A stretch of 64,000 bases of DNA from Echinococcus granulosus. Taxonomy: Eukaryota > Platyhelminthes > Cestoda > Cyclophyllidea > Taeniidae. Positions 61,401 to 64,000 of the stretch are shown one piece after another. A program made the position numbers and the translations under genes. The stretch covers positions 1,633,262-1,697,261 of the forward strand of contig NW_020170388.1 in NCBI RefSeq assembly GCF_000524195.1, written 5' to 3'. The notes under the pieces are model-generated. The model had not been told where the DNA came from, ran no database searches, and was given only the letters and a program-made list of their open reading frames with translations. Within the stretch, counting starts at the first letter, position 1, and every line of letters begins with the position of its first letter.

Positions 61401-64000
61401 CGTGAATCGGCAAGATAAATCGCGCGGGGATTTCGGGAGGCCTTTTATGTTACACACAGATACGCAAATGTGGATTGGTATGGCGTGCCGAAGTAGCCAC
61501 GTAAGGTGATGATAGGAATACCGCATAAATAATCATAAATTTTTGGGAAGATTTTTACTGTATTTAGCCATATATTTCGAAAATGCAATGGATTATCTAG
61601 TGCAAAATTATCCAAATACTTTTTTGCTTCTTACTTGCCTGCTTCCGAAAAGTGCAAATTATTTGAATCGATGGGTTTATGGAAAAATTCTTAGAACAAG
61701 TGTTGCATGACCTCCAGACAGTTGCTACCATCAAATTTGACATTTTAAGCAAGAAAATTATGGAATTTATTATTAATGATTTATAAGAACTACATGTAGA
61801 CATTTTTCCTGAAACGGAATATTCGAGGTCTTATACTTCAAAGTAAATTCGTACTTACAAAATAACTAGGCGTTTTTTCCCCACGTATATTTAACACGAC
61901 AAAAAAGTCAGACAAAATAAGTAGTTTTTGAGCAATCTTACCCCGTCATAATTTTGCATAGGCTCAAGGTCACCGGATGTGCCCTAAATCATGATCATAC
62001 AATCAAAAACAACTTCCTGCACTTAAAAGTTATAAACTCTGTCAAATTATAGACTCGTCAAGAACTGACTGTTTACGAAATGATCAGTACCTCCTTGGGA
62101 TTTTATTAATCAACTAACCGTCTTAACCAATCCCTCATAGGCAGTGATTTTAAGCGCACTTTAGATGTTCCCTTTTCTAGAGAGGAAATAACCACCACTT
62201 GTTCTAACTGCTAATAAATCAGGCGTTTCCCTTCTTTGAGATTGCAAAATCACATAAAAATTCCTGTGTACAACTTGGAATTTTAAATAAAACCCTTTTC
62301 TGGGACAGAACGCGCATTCCTGCATCCCTGCCCTTCCATGAGATAAATGACAGGACCAATGATCTGACGCCTTGACAAGAATGCATGACTGTATCGTTAA
62401 ATGTCTAGCACTCACTTAAAATCGTCAAATCTTTTGTCCAGAGCTCAAATTTTTATTTAACTCTAAATCAACAAGAGGTGCAGATAATCAAATTGGGACC
62501 GTGTAATTGAATCTCACCTTTTGCGTCGTCAAAAAGGTAGGAGCAAATTTGAGATTCCATGAATCACCTTGGTGTTCAGAGATGCACACACTTGCGTGCG
62601 AAAATTTAACCATTGTTATTACCTTTGGTGGTTAAGATCTGGCCATTTTTTCTCAGATCTTCCAAAATGCCACTGTTAATGTCGAAACATCCAGCGCCTC
62701 CTCAATCCCCTTCTCTTTCCCCTTCCATCTTACTTGATTTTCACAACCTTGGGTTATTTCTCTTTGTTCCTATAACTAGCAAATTTTTCATTTTATTGTG
62801 GACTGGTTTTAAGTTAATTAACTAAATGTTTAAATCCAAAGAGCTGGATTTTTTGACACATTACGAAAGTGTTAAGTGATAAAGCAAACCGATCCACTTC
62901 TCCGACGTGATTTATTGTCGTGCAGTACAGGGATGTAAAACGACTTCAGACAGACTAGTTGGAAGAGGCCGTTAGGGAATGTGATATCAGCAACACACAA
63001 AACGCCTATAAAATTGTAATCAAGGAGGCCAAAAAACGATGGCATTTGTATTTACATGATTATCTGAATGCCTTTTAGGTTGTTATTTACTGGTTCTAAG
63101 AACCGCCATTTTTCGCCTACTTAAAAGAACAGCTATCTTTGGTTGATAAAATAATATCTCTAACTCAGACCAAGAGCCACAGATCTTCTATGGAATGCAA
63201 AATTCCTATTGGCTAGTCAGAATATCCCGTATAATGGAGATTAATCAAAATAATCCCTCGGATATTTGATTGGTCAAAACCAGTTGAGGCAAAATAATAG
63301 CTGTTGTATCAGATTAAGTGGAGATTACAGATGCTTCTCATAACTGTTTATTTATCAGAAAAATAGAGGGACACTTTTATTGGTTCCTTTTTAACTAATT
63401 TGTAGGTGAATACAATTTTGAAAATCGCATTCAGCTGCAAAATTTCAATTTAGACATGAAATTTAAAACGTCCACAAAACCGTTTGAAGCCACCAGCAAA
63501 ACATTTAAAGTTCTGTAAATGATTTTTATAGAATAACTCAGAATTAATGAGCAGCTTGCTTTATTCCATATTACCTTGTAGGATGTCCGGAGAAAAATGT
63601 GGCCCTTGTTTTTAAAAAGCAGCAAAAAACCAAAACCAAATCAATTTAAAGTCAACAGTTTTGCAGAAACCTTGCAAGCAGAGCAAAAACTTTTGCACAA
63701 ACGTGTACCAAAAATTGCCCTCTGGAAAAGTTAATCAAGTCACTTGGAGAGATAAAGATAATCCCCAGTGAACTACCCACACCTGTTTACAAGCTTTCAA
63801 GGGAAAAAATTTAGCAGAAGACAAATTTTTAAGCCCTTTCTAGTAAGTTAGTTATGAAGGCACTTGACAAGGTTTGTCTGAAACTCGCGAAGTGCCAAAA
63901 TAGTGCAAGAAAAGTTAAAAATGGACGACAAATTTTGTGCTAACTTAATAGTTCCTCTCATTCACCTCAGTCTTCAAATTCCTGGATCAAACAAGTTTGG
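58490..64000. other. AT-rich gene-poor sequence to the window end
   Basis: No supportable gene. A CA-type repeat with GTACG interruptions lies at about 59508-59528. A GC-richer patch occurs at about 61380-61510. The last 2 kb is especially A-rich. Short frames on both strands show no family resemblance or splice structure. Confidence 0.6.

Noticed and set aside
1..64000. tRNA, rRNA, CRISPR arrays, operon-style promoters or bacterial terminators
   Set aside because: The window is eukaryotic and intron-rich. No cloverleaf with A and B boxes, no rRNA segment and no regularly spaced direct repeats were seen on reading, although an RNA covariance search was not possible.

Overview
This is a eukaryotic, intron-rich window, most likely from a parasitic flatworm and plausibly a tapeworm. 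I infer that from the gene structure: GC-balanced exons sit in AT-rich introns, several introns at gene 5' ends are only 31-52 nt while later introns in the same genes run to 1-2.7 kb, and unpaired splice acceptors lie just upstream of start codons, as expected where spliced-leader trans-splicing occurs. No organism can be named from the sequence alone. All exon models were built by hand from reading frames, GT/AG sites, phase matching and remembered family sequences. No alignment was run.

The left two thirds holds six protein genes. In order they are the last two exons of a malic enzyme (+, 1066-4211, truncated by the window edge), a CCAR1/DBC1-family regulator (+, 6230-9520), the mitotic checkpoint kinase BUB1 (+, 11410-20180), Golgi tether subunit COG1 (+, 23102-33065), ciliary coiled-coil protein CCDC113/CFAP263 (-, 35834-34529) and the ribosome-biogenesis factor RCL1 (+, 36984-41708). 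For CCAR1, BUB1, COG1, CCDC113 and RCL1 the proposed exons join in phase from start codon to stop codon. The genes are functionally unrelated housekeeping or ciliary genes. Nothing suggests a cluster acting in one pathway.

The right third (about 41.7-64 kb) is AT-rich and nearly gene-free. It contains an antisense intronless ORF pair separated by a one-base frame slip (43414-42424), one 98-codon ORF (54243-54539), microsatellites, small palindromes and degenerate repeat copies. The spacers at 4.4-5.8 kb and 20.5-21.9 kb are locally GC-richer non-coding sequence that looks like decayed repeats.

I found no convincing new biological system. The points most worth a second look are a BUB1 that appears to begin at a GLEBS-like motif with no TPR domain, a probable GC-AG intron inside its kinase domain, a CCDC113 gene whose six introns are all 31-52 nt, a CCAR1 without the N-terminal S1-like region, and a glutamate-rich insert near the RCL1 C-terminus.
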